A stretch of 64,000 nt of DNA from Curtobacterium sp. 458. Lineage in GTDB: Bacteria > Actinomycetota > Actinomycetes > Actinomycetales > Microbacteriaceae. Positions 20,516 to 30,654 of this stretch are shown here, piece by piece. The stretch spans positions 2,679,830-2,743,829 of the forward strand of contig NZ_CP129104.1 in the NCBI RefSeq assembly GCF_030406605.1. The letters run 5' to 3'. How positions within the stretch are numbered: position 1 is the first letter of the stretch; the number at the start of each line of letters is the position of its first letter. The notes beneath the pieces are model-generated. The model searched no databases. It worked only from the letters and a program-made list of their open reading frames with translations, and was not told the origin of the DNA. The position numbers were made by a program, and so were the translations under genes.

Positions 20516-21312
20516 GCACGAACACGAACACCTCGGTCGCGTCGACCATCGACGCCGCCAACGCCGAGCGGGCCGGAGCCGTCGTCGGCTACCTGCCCGC
20601 AGGCTTCCCGGACGTGCAGACGAGCGTCGACGCGGCGGTCGCCCTCGCCGAGAACGGCGTGGACGTCATCGAGCTCGGTCTGCCGTACTCCGACCCGGTG
20701 ATGGACGGCCCGGTCATCCAGCGGGCCGCGGAGGAGAGCCTGGCGAACGGTTTCCGTGTCGCGCAGGTCTTCGACGCGGTCGACCAGATCACGAGTCGGG
20801 CCGACGTCCCGGTGCTCGTGATGACGTACTGGAACCCGGTGCTGCGCTACGGCGTCGACCGCTTCGCCGACGACCTGGTCGCCGCCGGTGCGTCCGGGCT
20901 CATCACGCCGGACCTCATCCCGGACGAGGCCCGCGAGTGGATGGACGCCTCGGAGCGCACCCACCTCGACCGTGTCTTCCTCGCCGCGCCGTCCTCGACG
21001 GACGCGCGCATGCACCAAGCCGTCGAGTCGAGCCGCGGCTTCGTGTACGCCGTGTCGACCATGGGTGTGACGGGTGCGCGCGTCGGGGTCGACGCCGCCG
21101 CGCGGACCGTCGTGTCGCGCCTGCGGGACGCCGGTGTCGAGCGCACGTGCGTCGGGCTCGGCATCTCGACGGCCGACCAGGTCGCGGAAGTCCTCGAGTA
21201 CGCCGACGGCGCGATCGTCGGGTCGGCGTTCGTCCGTGCCCTCGCCGACCTCGGTGTGCAGGGCGTCGCCGACCGCGCGGCGGACCTCACGAGCGGCGCG
21301 CAGCGCCGCTGA
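20512..21312 (+). CDS. trpA: Tryptophan synthase alpha chain
   Basis: Cleaves indole-3-glycerol phosphate to indole, which tunnels to TrpB. 266 aa. The signature [21 protein letters not shown] carries the catalytic Glu and Asp; [14 protein letters not shown] binds phosphate. GTG overlaps the trpB stop by 4 nt (GTGA). Followed by a strong hairpin at 21330. Confidence 0.97.
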   Translation: MSTNTNTSVASTIDAANAERAGAVVGYLPAGFPDVQTSVDAAVALAENGVDVIELGLPYSDPVMDGPVIQRAAEESLANGFRVAQVFDAVDQITSRADVPVLVMTYWNPVLRYGVDRFADDLVAAGASGLITPDLIPDEAREWMDASERTHLDRVFLAAPSSTDARMHQAVESSRGFVYAVSTMGVTGARVGVDAAARTVVSRLRDAGVERTCVGLGISTADQVAEVLEYADGAIVGSAFVRALADLGVQGVADRAADLTSGAQRR

Positions 21313-21329
21313 CGGACGGCACCTGCCTG

Positions 21330-21374
21330 GAGGCCCGGATCACGTGCGCGACGCGGTCACGTGATCCGGGCCTC
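21330..21374 (+). terminator. Terminator after trpA
   Basis: Perfect 17-bp stem GAGGCCCGGATCACGTG (21330-21346) with its complement at 21358-21374, 11-nt loop. The left flank GCCTGGAGGCCCGG is another form of the recurring element. Confidence 0.85.
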
Positions 21375-21460
21375 AGGTCGGTCGTCCCCAGGGAAGACAC
21401 CGACCGTCACGATTTCCACAGGACCGTCCACGACGGTCATGGCGGGCCGGTGGTCCGCGC

Positions 21461-21466
21461 TACAGT
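21461..21466 (+). promoter_or_regulatory. -10 box of lgt
   Basis: TACAGT, 60 nt before ATG 21527. The leader has AAAGG (~21508) as a possible ribosome site. Confidence 0.5.
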
Positions 21467-21526
21467 GATCGAGGCCGCGCCGGACGGCGGCCAGGCCAGC
21501 AAGCACCGAAAGGCGACCGCACCTCC

Positions 21527-22510
21527 ATGCCCCTCCTGAGCATCCCGAGCCCGAGCACCGCCTGGCAGTACTTCGACGTGACCGCCTGGCTCCGCGACGC
21601 GTTCGGCTGGTCGTTGCCGCTCGACTTCCGCATCCACGCGTACGCGATCTGCATCCTCATCGGCATCGTCGTCGCCGTCGTGATGGCGAACCACCGGCTG
21701 AACGCCCGCGGTGTCGAGCGGTGGATCATCATCGACATCGCGATCTGGGCCGTCCCCGCCGGCATCATCGGTGGCCGCCTCTTCCACGTGTTCACCCACG
21801 TCAGCGACTACTTCGGGCCCGGGCGCGACCCGTGGTCGTTCCTCTACATCTGGGAGGGCGGGCTCGCCATCTTCGGCGCGCTCATCCTCGGATCCGTCGG
21901 CGCGTTCATCGGCTGCCGCCAGGTCGGCCTCCGCTTCACGACCTTCATCGACGCGATCGCGCCGGGTGTGCTGCTCGCGCAGGCGTTCGGACGCTTCGGC
22001 AACTACTTCAACCACGAGCTGTTCGGCATGCCGACGAGCCTGCCGTGGGGCCTCGAGATCGAGTCGACCAACGCCGCGTACCCGAAGGGCCTGCCGGAGG
22101 GCACCCTCTTCCAGCCGACGTTCCTCTACGAGATCATCTGGAACGTCCTCGGCGTGCTCGTCATCCTCTTCCTCGCGCGGAAGTTCACGCTGCAGTGGGG
22201 CAAGGTCATGGCGCTCTACCTGATCTGGTACGGCGCGGGCCGCTCGGTCCTCGAGTCGATCCGTGTCGACACGAGCGAGACCTTCTTCGGTGTCCGCACG
22301 AACGTCTGGATGGCCCTCGCGGCGGTCCTGCTCGGCATCGTCATCTTCCTCGTGCAGTCGCGGCGACACACCGGCAAGGAGCCCTCGCCGTACCTGCCCG
22401 GTCGCGGGCCGGACGCACGCGCCGATGTAGACTCGGACGACACCTGGTCGGAGCACGACGACGAGCCTGCAGCCGTCGCCGCCGACCCGGTCGGCACCAC
22501 CCGGTCCTAG
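21527..22510 (+). CDS. lgt: Prolipoprotein diacylglyceryl transferase
   Basis: Inner-membrane enzyme that moves diacylglycerol from phosphatidylglycerol to the lipobox cysteine of prolipoproteins. 327 aa, about seven transmembrane helices. Signature GRFGNYFNHELFGMPTSLPW is intact, with GGRLFHVFTHV upstream and LIWYGAGRSVLESIR after. The C-terminal ~50 residues are a hydrophilic acidic tail. Placed between trpA and gltB as in many actinobacteria. Confidence 0.97.
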   Translation: MPLLSIPSPSTAWQYFDVTAWLRDAFGWSLPLDFRIHAYAICILIGIVVAVVMANHRLNARGVERWIIIDIAIWAVPAGIIGGRLFHVFTHVSDYFGPGRDPWSFLYIWEGGLAIFGALILGSVGAFIGCRQVGLRFTTFIDAIAPGVLLAQAFGRFGNYFNHELFGMPTSLPWGLEIESTNAAYPKGLPEGTLFQPTFLYEIIWNVLGVLVILFLARKFTLQWGKVMALYLIWYGAGRSVLESIRVDTSETFFGVRTNVWMALAAVLLGIVIFLVQSRRHTGKEPSPYLPGRGPDARADVDSDDTWSEHDDEPAAVAADPVGTTRS

Positions 22511-22541
22511 CGCTCGGCGTCCCGCAGCGAGCTCCGAGCGC
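22510..22541 (+). terminator. Possible terminator after lgt
   Basis: 8-bp stem GCGCTCGG/CCGAGCGC (22510-22517 with 22534-22541) right at the lgt stop. The remaining ~170 nt to gltB show no gene and no clear promoter. Confidence 0.45.
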
Positions 22542-22713
22542 CCCGGACCGGACGCCGACCGACCACCGCCCGCCACGAACCGGGCTCCACACCACCCGTG
22601 CCGACGGGGCAACCCGCCGTCGGTACGGACGGGCACCTGTCCCGCCCGTCCGGGCGGAACGCACCACCGGGCCACCGCTGTCCCTGTTCCCATCCTCGTG
22701 AGGACGGTTCCCC

Positions 22714-25700
22714 ATGGCGCACCAGCCAGACCAGACGCGCAGCACCGCGTCGTCGCTCCTGCCCCCGCACCGCCGGTTCTCGGCCGTCCCCGACGCCACC
22801 GGCATGTACGACCCGGCGAACGAGAAGGACGCCTGCGGGCTCGCGATGGTCGCGACGCTCCGCGGCACCGCCGGGCACGACATCGTCGACGCCGCCCTCG
22901 GTGCGCTCCGCAACCTCGAGCACCGCGGTGCCGTCGGGTCGGACGCCGGGACCGGCGACGGTGCGGGCATCCTCTGCCAGGTGCCGGACGCCTTCCTGCG
23001 CGACGAGGTGTCGTTCGACCTGCCCGCGGCGGGGGAGTACGCCGTCGGGACCGCCTACCTGCCCCTCGACGAGGACGACCGCCACCGTGTGCAGGGCGCC
23101 GTCGAGCGGATCGCGCGCGAAGAGGGCCTGCGTGTCCTCGGCTGGCGGGAGGTCCCGGTGCGTCCGGAGGTCCTCGGCACGCTCGCCCGTGCCGCCATGC
23201 CCGCGTTCGCCCAGCTGTTCGTCGCGTCGAACCGGCACGACGTGCACGGTGCTGCCTGGAACGGGATCGCCCTCGACCGCCAGGCGTTCCGCCTCCGCAA
23301 GCGTGCCGAGCACGACGTGGAGGTCTACTTCATGTCGCTGTCGAGCCGGACCATGGTCTACAAGGGCATGGTCACGACGCTGCAGCTCGAGCCGTTCTAC
23401 CCGGACCTCAGCGACGAGCGCTTCGCGTCGAAGCTCGCGATCGTGCACTCGCGGTACTCCACGAACACCTTCCCGTCGTGGCCGCTCGCGCAGCCGTTCC
23501 GCACGCTCGCGCACAACGGCGAGATCAACACCGTCCGCGGCAACCGCAACTGGATGCGGGCGCGGCAGTCGCAGCTCCAGAGCGAGCTGCTCGGTGACAT
23601 GGCGCCGCTGCTGCCGATCGTCAGCCCCGGTGCGAGTGACTCGGCCTCGTTCGACGAGGTCCTCGAGCTCCTCAGCCTGACCGGTCGGTCGCTGCCGCAC
23701 GCGGTGTCGATGATGGTGCCGGAGGCCTGGGAGAACCAGACCGGCATGGACCCCGAGCTCCGTGCCTTCTACGAGTACCACTCGATGCTCATGGAGCCGT
23801 GGGACGGCCCCGCCGCGATCACCTTCACCGACGGCACGCTCGTCGGCGCGACCCTCGACCGGAACGGCCTGCGTCCGGGTCGGTTCCTCGTCACCGACGA
23901 CGGACTCATCGTCATGGGCTCCGAGACGGGTGTCATCGACGTCCCGGCCGCGAAGGTCGTCCGCAAGGGCCGCCTGCGTCCTGGTCGGATGTTCCTGGTC
24001 GACACCGAGGCCGGTCGCATCATCGAGGACGACGAGGTCAAGCGGTCGCTCGCCGGGTCGGGCCCGTGGAGCGAGTGGCTCGAGTCCGGTCGGATCAACC
24101 TCGCGGACCTGCCGGAGCGCGAGCACATCGTGCACACGCCGGCCTCGGTGACCCGACGGCAGCGAGCGTTCGGCTACACCGAGGAAGAAGTGCGGATCCT
24201 CCTCCGCCCGATGGCCCAGACCGGCGCGGAGCCGCTCGGTGCGATGGGTTCGGACACGCCCATCGCGGTCCTCTCCCAGCGGCCGCGGCTGCTCTTCGAC
24301 TACTTCACGCAGCAGTTCGCGCAGGTGACGAACCCGCCGCTCGACTCCATCCGCGAGCAGGTCATCACCTCGATGGGCATGGGTCTCGGTCCGGAGCGCA
24401 ACCTCCTGTCCGCCGGCCCGGAGCACGCGAAGCAGATCGTGCTCGGCTTCCCGGTCATCGACAACGACGAGCTCGCGAAGATCCAGCACTTCGAGACCGC
24501 GTCGGGACGGCACCTCACCGTCACGATCAACGGCCTCTACCGGGTCGACGACGGCGAGGCCGCGATGCAGAAGCGCATCGACGCGGTCTGTGCCGAGGTC
24601 GACGCCGCCATCGAGTCGGGCAAGCAGTTCATCGTGCTGTCCGACCGCGACGGCAACGCCGAGAACGCCCCGGTCCCGAGCCTCCTGCTGCTCGCTGCCG
24701 TGCACCACCACCTGATCCGCACCGAGCGGCGCATGAAGGTCGGCCTGATCGTCGAGGCCGGCGACGTGCGCGAGGTGCACCACGTGGCCACCCTGATCGG
24801 CTACGGCGCCTCGGCGATCAACCCGTACCTCGCGATGGAGACGTGCGAGAACCTCGTCCGCGCCGGGATGATCACGGGCATCACGCCCGAGCAAGCCGTC
24901 CGCAACGTCATCAAGGCGCTCGGCAAGGGCGTGCTGAAGATCATGTCCAAGATGGGCATCTCGACGGTGTCGAGCTACGCGGGCGCCCAGGCGTTCGAGG
25001 CGGTCGGTCTGTCCCAGGAGTTCGTCGACCGGTACTTCACCGGCACGTCGTCGATCCTCGGCGGCGTCGACGTCGACGTGATCGCCCGCGAGAACGCCGA
25101 GCGGCACGCCCAGGCCTACCCGCAGGACGGCGCGGTGCTCTCGCACGAGCGGCTGCAGACCGGCGGCGAGTACCAGTGGCGACGCGAGGGCCCGCCGCAC
25201 CTCTTCAACCCGGACACGGTGTTCCGCCTGCAGCACGCCACGCGCGCCCGCCGCTACGACATCTTCCGCGAGTACTCGAAGGCCGTGGACGACCAGTCCG
25301 AGGCGCTGATGACGCTCCGCGGGCTGTTCCGCTTCAAGGACGGCGCACGCCAGCCGGTGCCGCTCGACGAGGTCGAGCCGATCGAGTCGATCGTGAAGCG
25401 GTTCAACACGGGCGCCATGTCGTACGGGTCGATCTCGCAGGAGGCCCACGAGACCCTCGCGATCGCGATGAACCGTCTCGGTGCCCGGTCGAACACGGGT
25501 GAGGGCGGCGAGGACGTCGAGCGTCTGCTCGACCCCGAGCGTCGGAGCGCGATCAAGCAGGTCGCGTCCGGCCGCTTCGGCGTGACGAGCATGTACCTGA
25601 CGCACGCCACGGACATCCAGCTGAAGATGGCCCAGGGCGCCAAGCCCGGCGAGGGCGGGCAGCTGCCTCCGCAGAAGGTCTACCCGTGGGTCGCCCGCAC

Positions 25701-27321
25701 CCGGCACGCGACCGCCGGTGTCGGGCTGATCTCGCCGCCGCCGCACCACGACATCTACTCCATCGAGGACCTCAAGCAGCTGATCTTCGACGTGAAGCGG
25801 GCGAACCCGTCCGCGCGCGTGCACGTCAAGCTCGTGAGCCAGTCCGGCATCGGCGCGGTCGCGGCCGGGGTGACGAAAGCCCTCGCCGACGTCGTCCTCG
25901 TGTCCGGCCACGACGGTGGGACCGGCGCCTCGCCGCTCAACTCGCTGAAGCACGCCGGTACCCCGTGGGAGATCGGCCTCGCCGAGACCCAGCAGACGCT
26001 CATGCTCAACGGCATGCGCGACCGCGTCGTGGTGCAGGTCGACGGGCAGATGAAGACCGGGCGCGACGTCGTCGTGGCCGCGCTGCTCGGCGCCGAGGAG
26101 TACGGCTTCGCGACCGCTCCGCTCGTCGTCGAGGGCTGCATCCTCATGCGGGTGTGCCACCTCGACACGTGCCCCGTCGGCGTCGCGACGCAGAACCCGG
26201 AGCTCCGCGCCCGGTTCTCCGGCAAGGCCGAGTACGTCGTGAACTTCTTCGAGTTCATCGCTCAGGAGGTCCGCGAGCTCCTCGCCGAACTCGGGTTCCG
26301 GTCGCTCGACGAGGCGATCGGCCAGGCAGACGTGCTCGACGTCGACCGCGCCGTCCAGCACTGGAAGGCCTCCGGTCTCGACCTCGGTCCGGTGCTGCAG
26401 GGTCCGACGTTCGAGGCGGACGAGCCACGCCGACACCACCGCGAGCAGGACCACGAACTCGACGAGCACTTCGACGTCGAGCTGATCCAGCGCACCGCCG
26501 ACGTGCTCGAGCACGGGGGCTCGGTCGCGCTCGACCTGCCGATCCGCAACACGGAGCGCGCGGTCGGGACGATGCTCGGGCACGAGGTGACCCTCCGCCA
26601 CGGCGAGCACGGGTTGCCGGCGGGCTCGATCGACATCACCCTGCGCGGCTCGGCGGGGCAGTCGCTCGGCGCGTTCCTGCCCGCGGGCGTGACGCTCCGG
26701 CTGGTGGGCGACAGCAACGACTACGTCGGCAAGGGCCTCTCCGGCGGCGAGGTCATCGTCCGCCCAGACGACGAGTCCGCGTTCGACGCGGCCGAGAACG
26801 TCATCGCCGGCAACGTCATCGGGTACGGCGCGACCCAGGGCAGCATGTTCATCCGCGGGATCGTGGGAGAGCGCTTCCTGGTCCGCAACTCCGGGGCGAC
26901 CGCGGTGGTCGAGGGTGTGGGAGACCACGCACTCGAGTACATGACCGGTGGGCTGGCGCTCATCCTCGGCGAGACCGGGCGGAACCTCGGCGCCGGCATG
27001 TCGGGCGGAACCGCGTACGTGCTGGGCCTCCGCGACGAGGACGTCAACCAGGACGCCCTCGCGAGCGGGGAGCTGCGTCTCGGGCCGCTCGACAGCGCCG
27101 ACGTCGAGATCGTCACCGACCTGCTCGAGCGACACCGCGACGAGACGGGGTCGACGGTCGCGGCGGAACTGCTCGAGTCCGGTGACCTCAGCGGCTTCGT
27201 GAAGGTCCTGCCGCGCGACTACGCGGCGGTCCTCGCAACCCGGCAACAGGCCGTGGAAGAAGGGCTCGACCCCGACGGCGACATCGTCTGGAACCGCATC
27301 TTGGAGGCGACCAATGGCTGA
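22714..27321 (+). CDS. gltB: Glutamate synthase (NADPH) large subunit
   Basis: Makes two glutamates from 2-oxoglutarate and glutamine. 1,535 aa. A ~40-residue propeptide precedes Cys41 ([13 protein letters not shown]), the N-terminal nucleophile of the glutaminase domain. Then the central and FMN domain ([31 protein letters not shown]), the 3Fe-4S cysteines ([19 protein letters not shown]) and the C-terminal beta-helix domain ([25 protein letters not shown]). The stop lies inside a 21-bp sequence that is repeated at the gltD start. Confidence 0.97.
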   Translation: MAHQPDQTRSTASSLLPPHRRFSAVPDATGMYDPANEKDACGLAMVATLRGTAGHDIVDAALGALRNLEHRGAVGSDAGTGDGAGILCQVPDAFLRDEVSFDLPAAGEYAVGTAYLPLDEDDRHRVQGAVERIAREEGLRVLGWREVPVRPEVLGTLARAAMPAFAQLFVASNRHDVHGAAWNGIALDRQAFRLRKRAEHDVEVYFMSLSSRTMVYKGMVTTLQLEPFYPDLSDERFASKLAIVHSRYSTNTFPSWPLAQPFRTLAHNGEINTVRGNRNWMRARQSQLQSELLGDMAPLLPIVSPGASDSASFDEVLELLSLTGRSLPHAVSMMVPEAWENQTGMDPELRAFYEYHSMLMEPWDGPAAITFTDGTLVGATLDRNGLRPGRFLVTDDGLIVMGSETGVIDVPAAKVVRKGRLRPGRMFLVDTEAGRIIEDDEVKRSLAGSGPWSEWLESGRINLADLPEREHIVHTPASVTRRQRAFGYTEEEVRILLRPMAQTGAEPLGAMGSDTPIAVLSQRPRLLFDYFTQQFAQVTNPPLDSIREQVITSMGMGLGPERNLLSAGPEHAKQIVLGFPVIDNDELAKIQHFETASGRHLTVTINGLYRVDDGEAAMQKRIDAVCAEVDAAIESGKQFIVLSDRDGNAENAPVPSLLLLAAVHHHLIRTERRMKVGLIVEAGDVREVHHVATLIGYGASAINPYLAMETCENLVRAGMITGITPEQAVRNVIKALGKGVLKIMSKMGISTVSSYAGAQAFEAVGLSQEFVDRYFTGTSSILGGVDVDVIARENAERHAQAYPQDGAVLSHERLQTGGEYQWRREGPPHLFNPDTVFRLQHATRARRYDIFREYSKAVDDQSEALMTLRGLFRFKDGARQPVPLDEVEPIESIVKRFNTGAMSYGSISQEAHETLAIAMNRLGARSNTGEGGEDVERLLDPERRSAIKQVASGRFGVTSMYLTHATDIQLKMAQGAKPGEGGQLPPQKVYPWVARTRHATAGVGLISPPPHHDIYSIEDLKQLIFDVKRANPSARVHVKLVSQSGIGAVAAGVTKALADVVLVSGHDGGTGASPLNSLKHAGTPWEIGLAETQQTLMLNGMRDRVVVQVDGQMKTGRDVVVAALLGAEEYGFATAPLVVEGCILMRVCHLDTCPVGVATQNPELRARFSGKAEYVVNFFEFIAQEVRELLAELGFRSLDEAIGQADVLDVDRAVQHWKASGLDLGPVLQGPTFEADEPRRHHREQDHELDEHFDVELIQRTADVLEHGGSVALDLPIRNTERAVGTMLGHEVTLRHGEHGLPAGSIDITLRGSAGQSLGAFLPAGVTLRLVGDSNDYVGKGLSGGEVIVRPDDESAFDAAENVIAGNVIGYGATQGSMFIRGIVGERFLVRNSGATAVVEGVGDHALEYMTGGLALILGETGRNLGAGMSGGTAYVLGLRDEDVNQDALASGELRLGPLDSADVEIVTDLLERHRDETGSTVAAELLESGDLSGFVKVLPRDYAAVLATRQQAVEEGLDPDGDIVWNRILEATNG

Positions 27322-27384
27322 CCGGGCGCGGATGGTGGAACCGGCTGCGTACACGAACACCACGGAGGCGACCAATGGCTGACC
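27303..27384 (+). repeat. 21-bp direct repeat at the gltB end and gltD start
   Basis: GGAGGCGACCAATGGCTGACC occurs exactly at 27303-27323 and 27364-27384, 61 nt apart. Each copy contains a GGAGG ribosome site and an ATG. The first copy holds the gltB stop, the second the gltD start. Confidence 0.95.
27314..27382 (+). CDS. Possible 22-codon ORF between gltB and gltD
   Basis: ATG 27314 with GGAGG in front overlaps the gltB stop region and runs 22 codons to TGA 27380-27382, which overlaps the gltD start region. Because the flanking 21-bp repeats are read in shifted frames, it begins MAD like GltD and ends EATNG like GltB. It could couple translation from gltB to gltD, or be a by-product of the duplication. 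No homology is expected or claimed. Confidence 0.3.
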   Translation: MADRARMVEPAAYTNTTEATNG

Positions 27385-28832
27385 CGAAGGGCTTCTTGAA
27401 GGTGCAGGAGCGCGAGCTCCCGCAGCGACGCCCCGTCCCCGTGCGGCTCATGGACTGGAAAGAGGTCTACGAGCAGCAGGAGTCCGGCGCACTCAAGCGC
27501 CAGGCCGGCCGTTGCATGGACTGCGGCGTGCCGTTCTGCCACCAGGGCTGCCCGCTCGGCAACCTCATCCCGGAGTGGAACGACCTCACCTGGCGCGGCG
27601 AGGGTCGGCAGGCGATCGAGCGGCTGCACGCCACGAACAACTTCCCGGAGTTCACGGGTCGGCTCTGCCCGGCGCCGTGCGAGGCGTCCTGCGTGCTCGG
27701 CATCAACCAGCCCCCGGTGACGATCAAGCAGGTCGAGGTCTCGATCATCGACGAGGCGTTCCAGAACGGCTGGGTCACGCCGCACCCGCCCGAGCGCCTG
27801 ACAGGCAAGACCGTCGCGGTCGTCGGCTCCGGCCCGGCCGGGCTCGCGGCCGCGCAGCAGCTGACCCGCGCCGGCCACACGGTCGCGGTGTACGAGCGCG
27901 ACGACCGGATCGGCGGCCTGCTCCGCTACGGCATCCCGGACTTCAAGATGGAGAAGCGCCAGATCGACGCGCGTCTCGCCCAGATGCAGGCCGAGGGCAC
28001 ACGCTTCCGCGCGGGTGTCGAGATCGGGCGCGACATCACCTGGGACGACCTGAAGTCCCGCTACGACGCCGTCGTGGTGGCGACCGGGGCGATGGTCGCG
28101 CGCGACCTGCCGATCCCGGGGCGCGACCTCGCGGGCGTCCACTACGCGATGGACTACCTCGTCCAGCAGAACAAGACGAACGCCGGCACGACCGTCGACA
28201 ACCAGACCACGGCCGAGGGCAAGCACGTCGTCGTGATCGGCGGCGGTGACACGGGGGCGGACTGCATCGGCACCGCACACCGGCAGGGCGCCCTCAGCGT
28301 GACGAACCTGGCGATCGGCAAGCAGCCGCCGCTCGAGCGTCCGTCCGAGCAGCCGTGGCCGATGTTCCCGACCGTGTTCGAGGTCACGAGCGCCCACGAG
28401 GAGGGCGGCGAGCGGCACTTCCTCGCCTCCACCGTCGAGTTCCTCGGCAACGAGGCCGGCGAGGTCCGTGCCCTCCGTGTCGCCGAGACCGAGTACCTCG
28501 ACGGCCGACGGGTCCCGAAGGCCGGCACCGAGCGCGAGATCCCCGCCGACCTCGTCCTCATCGCCATGGGCTTCACCGGGCCGGAGACCGACACCATCGA
28601 GCCCCAGCTCGGGCTGCCCACCGCGCCGTCCGGAGCGCTCGCCCGCGAGGCCGACTACTCCACCAACGAGCCGGGCGTCTTCGTCGCCGGGGACGCCGGT
28701 CGCGGGCAGTCGCTGATCGTGTGGGCGATCGCCGAGGGCCGTGCCGCCGCCGCGAAGGTCGACGAGTACCTCGAGGGCTCGACGATCCTGCCGGCGCCGG
28801 TCAAGGCGACCGACCGCGCGATCACCGTCTGA
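27375..28832 (+). CDS. gltD: Glutamate synthase small subunit
   Basis: Takes electrons from NADPH through FAD and Fe-S clusters to GltB. 485 aa. N-terminal cysteine motifs CMDCGVPFCHQGCPLGN and CPAPCEASCVLGI bind 4Fe-4S clusters. FAD site VVGSGPAGLAAAQQL with GGLLRYGIPDFKMEK; NADPH site VVIGGGDTGADCIG. ATG 27375 has a GGAGG site in the repeated 21-bp sequence. Confidence 0.97.
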   Translation: MADPKGFLKVQERELPQRRPVPVRLMDWKEVYEQQESGALKRQAGRCMDCGVPFCHQGCPLGNLIPEWNDLTWRGEGRQAIERLHATNNFPEFTGRLCPAPCEASCVLGINQPPVTIKQVEVSIIDEAFQNGWVTPHPPERLTGKTVAVVGSGPAGLAAAQQLTRAGHTVAVYERDDRIGGLLRYGIPDFKMEKRQIDARLAQMQAEGTRFRAGVEIGRDITWDDLKSRYDAVVVATGAMVARDLPIPGRDLAGVHYAMDYLVQQNKTNAGTTVDNQTTAEGKHVVVIGGGDTGADCIGTAHRQGALSVTNLAIGKQPPLERPSEQPWPMFPTVFEVTSAHEEGGERHFLASTVEFLGNEAGEVRALRVAETEYLDGRRVPKAGTEREIPADLVLIAMGFTGPETDTIEPQLGLPTAPSGALAREADYSTNEPGVFVAGDAGRGQSLIVWAIAEGRAAAAKVDEYLEGSTILPAPVKATDRAITV

Positions 28833-28868
28833 TGCCCGACGAGTGAGCGACGGGCCACCGGCACTCGG

Positions 28869-28874
28869 TAGGGT
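28869..28874 (+). promoter_or_regulatory. -10 box of pyk
   Basis: TAGGGT, 76 nt before the TTG start; the leader carries AAGGA (28941-28945). Confidence 0.55.
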
Positions 28875-28950
28875 GCTGGTGGCCTCGCTTCGTTCCGCGC
28901 GGCCCCACAGCGCGGAAACCCAAGCACCATCCACCACCAGAAGGAATCCA

Positions 28951-30396
28951 TTGAGACGCGCAAAGATCGTTTCGACGCTCGGACCGGCAACGTCGGAGTA
29001 CGAGACCGTCAAGGAGATCATCGAGGCGGGCGTCGACGTCGCCCGACTCAACCTCAGCCACGGTGACTACAGCGTCCACGAGGCCAACTACGAGAACGTC
29101 CGTCGCGCCGCCGAGGAGCTCGGCAAGCCCGTCGCGATCCTCGTCGACCTGCAGGGCCCGAAGATCCGCCTGGCGAAGTTCGCCGACGGCCCCCACGAGC
29201 TCGCGGTCGGTGACGTCTTCACGATCACGACCGAGGACGTCCCCGGCTCGAAGGAGGTCTGCGGGACGACCTTCAAGGGCCTGCCGCAGGACGTCAAGCC
29301 CGGCGATCCGCTCCTCATCGACGACGGCCGCGTGCGGCTGCGCGTGCTCGACACCGACGGGGTCCGCGTCCGGACCGAGGTCGTGGTCGCCGGCACGGTG
29401 TCGAACAACAAGGGCATCAACCTCCCGGGTGTCGCCGTCAACGTCCCCGCGCTGAGCGAGAAGGACGAGGCCGACCTCCGCTGGGCGATCCGCCAGGGCG
29501 CCGACCTCATCGCGCTGTCGTTCGTCCGGAACGCCGCCGACGTCCAGCGCGCGCACGAGATCATGGACGAGGAGGGCAAGCGCCTCCCGGTCATCGCGAA
29601 GATCGAGAAGCCGCAGGCCGTCGACGCGCTCGAGGAGATCATCGACGCCTTCGACAGCATCATGGTCGCCCGCGGTGACCTCGGCGTGGAGCTCCCGCTC
29701 GAGGCCGTGCCGATCGTGCAGAAGCGCGCGGTCGAGCTCGCCCGCCGCATGGCGAAGCCGGTCATCGTCGCGACGCAGATGCTCGAGTCGATGATCTCGT
29801 CGCCGATCCCGACCCGCGCCGAGACGTCCGACGTCGCGAACGCGGTCCTCGACGGCGCGGACGCGGTGATGCTCTCGGGCGAGACCAGCGTCGGCGAGTA
29901 CCCGGTGCAGACGGTCCGCACCATGGCCCGCATCGTCGAGTCCACCGAGGACCACGGCCTCGAGCGCATCGCCCCGCTCGGCACGAAGCCCCGCACGCTC
30001 GGGGGTGCGATCACCCTCGCGGCCGTCGAGATCGCGGAGTTCACCGAGGCGTCGTACCTCTGCGTGTTCACCGAGTCCGGCGACTCGGCTCGTCGCATGT
30101 CGCGCCTGCGTCACGGCCTGCCGATCATCGCCTTCACCCCGAACGAGGCCACGCGCCGCCGCATGGCGCTCACCTGGGGCGTGCGCTCGTTCCTCGTCGA
30201 CCGGAAGACCCACACCGACGAGCTGTTCTCGCAGGTCGACGACGTCCTCCTCGAGCACGGTCTCGCCGCGCCGGGCGACCGCGTCGTCGTGACGGCGGGT
30301 TCGCCTCCCGGCATCGAGGGGTCGACGAACGATCTCCGGGTGCACCGTGTCGGGGACGCGCACGCCGAGGCCGCCCCGGCCTACGTGCGCGACTGA
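28951..30396 (+). CDS. pyk: Pyruvate kinase
   Basis: Last step of glycolysis: PEP and ADP to pyruvate and ATP. 481 aa. Start is TTG 28951 (LRRAKIVSTLGPATSEYE), set by AAGGA 5 nt upstream and by the family N terminus; the open frame upstream is not coding-like. Active-site signature VIAKIEKPQAVDAL (catalytic Lys), VARGDLGVELPLE (metal ligands), and the allosteric C-terminal domain. Monocistronic, with a terminator at 30428. Confidence 0.96.
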   Translation: MRRAKIVSTLGPATSEYETVKEIIEAGVDVARLNLSHGDYSVHEANYENVRRAAEELGKPVAILVDLQGPKIRLAKFADGPHELAVGDVFTITTEDVPGSKEVCGTTFKGLPQDVKPGDPLLIDDGRVRLRVLDTDGVRVRTEVVVAGTVSNNKGINLPGVAVNVPALSEKDEADLRWAIRQGADLIALSFVRNAADVQRAHEIMDEEGKRLPVIAKIEKPQAVDALEEIIDAFDSIMVARGDLGVELPLEAVPIVQKRAVELARRMAKPVIVATQMLESMISSPIPTRAETSDVANAVLDGADAVMLSGETSVGEYPVQTVRTMARIVESTEDHGLERIAPLGTKPRTLGGAITLAAVEIAEFTEASYLCVFTESGDSARRMSRLRHGLPIIAFTPNEATRRRMALTWGVRSFLVDRKTHTDELFSQVDDVLLEHGLAAPGDRVVVTAGSPPGIEGSTNDLRVHRVGDAHAEAAPAYVRD

Positions 30397-30427
30397 CACC
30401 GGTCGCGTCAGACACCGGTCGAGTCTG

Positions 30428-30490
30428 GACAGGGCGCGGACGGGAGGCACGGTGCGGGTGATCCGCACGGCCTCCGGTCCGCGCCCTGTC
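30428..30490 (+). terminator. Terminator after pyk
   Basis: Long hairpin: 14-bp outer stem (30428-30441 with 30477-30490), one mismatch, 6-bp GGAGGC/GCCTCC, and an inner 6-bp stem. The left arm holds GGACGGGAGGCACGG (30438-30452), the reverse of the 11687 element. Confidence 0.85.
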
Positions 30491-30505
30491 GCGTCCCGCT
30501 CCGCG

Positions 30506-30610
30506 CCTGCGCCGACGACGCACGTCGCGTCGCGCCCCCACCTGCGCCGACGACGCGCATCGCGTCCATCCCGCACCCGCCCCGACGACCCGCGTCGCGT
30601 CCGCCCCGCG
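30506..30610 (+). repeat. Three imperfect 35-bp tandem repeats
   Basis: Copies at 30506-30540, 30541-30575 and 30576-30610 share CCGACGAC and a CGCGTC-rich second half. They lie in the 258-nt gap between pyk and the iron transporter gene; no ORF with family character is visible there. Confidence 0.7.
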
Positions 30611-30641
30611 GCCGGCGCGACCGCCCCGTCGCGCGACCGGG

Positions 30642-30647
30642 CAGGAT
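30642..30647 (+). promoter_or_regulatory. -10 box of the VIT1-type gene
   Basis: CAGGAT, 7 nt before GTG 30655, consistent with a leaderless start. Confidence 0.45.
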
Positions 30648-30654
30648 GGGTGCT

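Noticed and set aside
22507..27375. A 1,622-codon open frame on the minus strand
   Set aside because: It mirrors gltB on the other strand with no recognisable motif; a codon-bias shadow.
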